Part shown: positions 6,711 through 8,234 of the stretch, one piece after another
How the letters are laid out: each line of letters starts with the position of its first letter
How positions within the stretch are numbered: position 1 is the stretch's first letter
DNA from: Lachnospiraceae bacterium
GTDB taxonomy: Bacteria; Bacillota; Clostridia; Lachnospirales; Lachnospiraceae
Direction of reading: 5' to 3'
NCBI GenBank assembly: GCA_021204285.1
Contig: JAJPZP010000252.1
Span: 1 to 8,234 of the forward strand
Length of the DNA: 8,234 bases
Position numbers and translations under genes: made by a program
The notes under the pieces: model-generated
What the model saw: only the letters and a program-made list of their open reading frames with translations
Told to the model about the DNA's origin: nothing
Databases searched by the model: none

Positions 6711-8044
6711 CAGGTCAGGATTACCTCATCGAGAAGAAACCGATCTACGCGCTCAGCCTGTTCGCGCTGCCGATCATCATCGGCAACCTGTTCCAGCAGG
6801 CCTACACGATGGCGGATTCGGCCATCGTGGGGCGCTTTGTGAGCGAAGGTGCGCTGGCGGCGGTCGGCGCGTCCTATTCCCTTACAAATGTATTTATCTG
6901 CATCGCCATGGGCGGCGGTATCGGCTCATCAGTTCTGGTGAGCCATTATTTCGGCGCGAAGGAATATGGAAAGATGAAGCAGGCGGCCTACACGGCGCTG
7001 CTTTCTTTTCTGGTGGTGAGCATCCTGCTCGGCCTGTTCGGGCTTGCGGCTTCGCGCCCGATTATGACGCTCCTGAATACGCCAGAGGACGTGCTCGGCA
7101 TGGCGGCGCAGTATCTGGGTATTTATTTCCTTGGCCTGCCGTTTCTCTTTATGTACAATGTGCTCTCGGCGATGTTCAACGCGCTTGGAAAATCGCGGAT
7201 TCCGCTCGGCTTTCTGATCTTTTCTTCTTTATTTAATATCGCGCTGGATGTCTTTCTGGTGCGAAATCTGCAAATGGGTGTGGCGGGCGCGGCCTGGGCG
7301 ACGCTGATCGCGCAGGGCATTTCGGCGGTACTCTCATTCCTGGTTTTTCTGCGGGTGCTGAGAAAGATCGGCGGGGAGACAGAAGGGCTTTTCAACCTGC
7401 GCGAGCTGCGCACGATGTCCGGCATCGCGCTGCCCTCGATCCTGCAGCAGTCGACGGTGTCGATCGGCATGATGCTCGTGCAGTCGGTCGTGAACAGCTT
7501 CGGTTCACAGGCGCTGGCGGGATACTCCGCAGCAGCCCGGGTGGAGAATATCTGCGTCGTGCCGATGTCCGGCATCGGGAATGCGCTCTCCTCCTACACC
7601 GCGCAGAATCTCGGAGCGGGGAAACCGGAACGTGTGAAAGAGGGGCTTCGCGCGGGTTTCGGCTTTGTCGTGGCCTTCGCTGTGATGAACTGTATCGTGT
7701 TGCAGCTCTTCCACACGCAGATCGCGGGACTCTTCCTCGGCGCGGACGGAAGCGGCATCGCGCTTACGACAGCCACGGACTGTCTGTCCTTCATGAGCTG
7801 GTTCTACTGCCTGATCGGCTTTAAGATGTCGTCGGACGGCGTGCTGCGCGGCTCCGGGGACATGCGCTGGTTCACCGTGGCGAACCTCGTCAACTTGTCG
7901 CTGCGCGTGATCCTGTCGGTGACGCTTGCACCGCGGTTTGGCATCTTCATGGTCTGGTGCACGGTGCCGCTCGGCTGGGCGGTGAATTTCGTGATTTCCT
8001 ATGCGCGCTATCAGACGGGGCACTGGCGGGAGCGGATGAAATAA
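6707..8044 (+). CDS. MATE-family multidrug/metabolite exporter
   Basis: A 445-residue integral membrane protein, the usual size for a 12-helix MATE (NorM/DinF-like) cation-coupled antiporter. The first lobe has NLFQQAYTMADSAIVGRF (27-44) and ALAAVGASYSL, with helices near 15-35, 55-77, 93-113, 130-150, 165-185 and 190-213. A charged linker near 214-235 leads to the second lobe, whose QQSTVSIGMMLVQSVVNSFG (247-266) and LAGYSAAARVE mirror the first, with further helices to about 432. The start is TTG, giving a 4-bp overlap with the peptidase stop; AGGGGAGA (6689-6696) is the ribosome binding site, and the next Met (residue 35) is inside helix 1. The cargo is not predictable; the linked hydrolase hints at export of its product or of a related peptide, which is inference. 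No clear terminator follows. Confidence 0.95.
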   Translation: MTGQDYLIEKKPIYALSLFALPIIIGNLFQQAYTMADSAIVGRFVSEGALAAVGASYSLTNVFICIAMGGGIGSSVLVSHYFGAKEYGKMKQAAYTALLSFLVVSILLGLFGLAASRPIMTLLNTPEDVLGMAAQYLGIYFLGLPFLFMYNVLSAMFNALGKSRIPLGFLIFSSLFNIALDVFLVRNLQMGVAGAAWATLIAQGISAVLSFLVFLRVLRKIGGETEGLFNLRELRTMSGIALPSILQQSTVSIGMMLVQSVVNSFGSQALAGYSAAARVENICVVPMSGIGNALSSYTAQNLGAGKPERVKEGLRAGFGFVVAFAVMNCIVLQLFHTQIAGLFLGADGSGIALTTATDCLSFMSWFYCLIGFKMSSDGVLRGSGDMRWFTVANLVNLSLRVILSVTLAPRFGIFMVWCTVPLGWAVNFVISYARYQTGHWRERMK

Positions 8045-8048
8045 ACTT

Positions 8049-8075
8049 TTGTTTTGAATAGATATATGGTACAAT
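8049..8075 (+). promoter_or_regulatory. Extended -10 promoter before the DUF4160-like gene
   Basis: TGGTACAAT (8067-8075) is a TGn-extended -10 with TACAAT at 8070-8075. A weak -35, TTGTTT (8049-8054), lies 15 bp upstream. Transcription would start near 8082, so the leader is only about 19 nt and consists mostly of the ribosome binding site AAGGAGGAGGA (8087-8097). Confidence 0.6.
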
Positions 8076-8100
8076 ATCTGGCAGAGAAGGAGGAGGATCA

Positions 8101-8234
8101 ATGCCGGAAATCAGCAGATTTTACGAGGCTTCTGTTTCGTTGGAAGGAGAATTGCTTGAAGGGAAACTGCCTCTAAAACAGTTCCGGATGGTGTCCGGAT
8201 GGATGGCAATACACGAGGACGAACTCTATGAGGC
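8101..8234 (+). CDS. DUF4160-like protein with an apparent internal deletion (partial, runs off the end)
   Basis: The ATG stands 3 nt after a very strong AAGGAGGAGGA, and 44 complete codons are open to the window edge. The first eight residues, MPEISRFY, are the hallmark start of DUF4160 proteins as I remember them. From residue 9 on, EASVSL, LLEGKLPLKQFRMV and WMAIHEDELYE match that family's C-terminal half. The intervening stretch of about 20-25 residues, normally with a D-H-x-P-P-H-F-H motif, is absent, so this looks like a shortened, in-frame derivative. DUF4160 genes are often found next to DUF2442 genes and the pair has been suggested to be a toxin-antitoxin system; whether a partner follows cannot be seen. 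The stretch from 8045 is AT-rich compared with the exporter gene. It may be a degraded gene or a genuine short variant. Confidence 0.7.
   Translation, partial: MPEISRFYEASVSLEGELLEGKLPLKQFRMVSGWMAIHEDELYE

Noticed and set aside
7505..8101. Open frame on the - strand opposite the end of the MATE gene
   Set aside because: It is antisense to a clear membrane protein gene, has an Arg/His-rich product and crosses the next promoter; it is a shadow of codon bias.

Overview
The window reads as chromosomal DNA of a moderately GC-rich Firmicute, most likely a clostridial species of the Lachnospiraceae type. This rests on strong AGGAGG-type ribosome binding sites, short sigma-A-like promoters, tightly packed and overlapping genes, and protein families that I recall from that group. 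The placement is inference from memory, not from a search. All clear genes are on the + strand.

Region 1 (4-701) holds an orotate-phosphoribosyltransferase-like gene of about 213 codons. It is cut by a single in-frame TGA at 268-270, although the reading frame is intact on both sides. A good intrinsic terminator follows it. Region 2 (726-5120) is a self-contained pyrimidine/arginine transcription unit: a promoter (TTGTCA-18 bp-TATAAT), carA, carB overlapping carA by 8 bp, and a strong GNRA-loop terminator. CarA frees ammonia from glutamine and CarB uses it with bicarbonate and two ATP to make carbamoyl phosphate. Catalytic and metal-binding residues are present in both.

Region 3 (about 5122-5881) has a new promoter, a leader of about 100 nt, and two small overlapping genes: a DUF5674-like protein (114 aa) and an unrecognised 98-aa protein rich in charged residues. 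Their base composition is visibly more AT-rich than their neighbours, so the pair looks like an accessory two-gene module. Region 4 (5912-8044) has a perfect 14-bp palindrome just upstream of a peptidase S51 / class I glutamine-amidotransferase-like hydrolase. That gene overlaps by 4 bp (TTGA) with a 445-aa MATE-family exporter. Region 5 (8049-8234) has an extended -10 promoter and the start of a DUF4160-like gene that runs off the window. This gene appears to lack the family's central segment, including its histidine-rich motif.

The main points for a second look are the nonsense codon in the phosphoribosyltransferase gene, the apparent in-frame internal deletion in the DUF4160-like gene, the uncharacterised two-gene module at 5256-5881, and the palindrome before the peptidase gene. 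No RNA gene, CRISPR array, insertion sequence or long repeat was seen.
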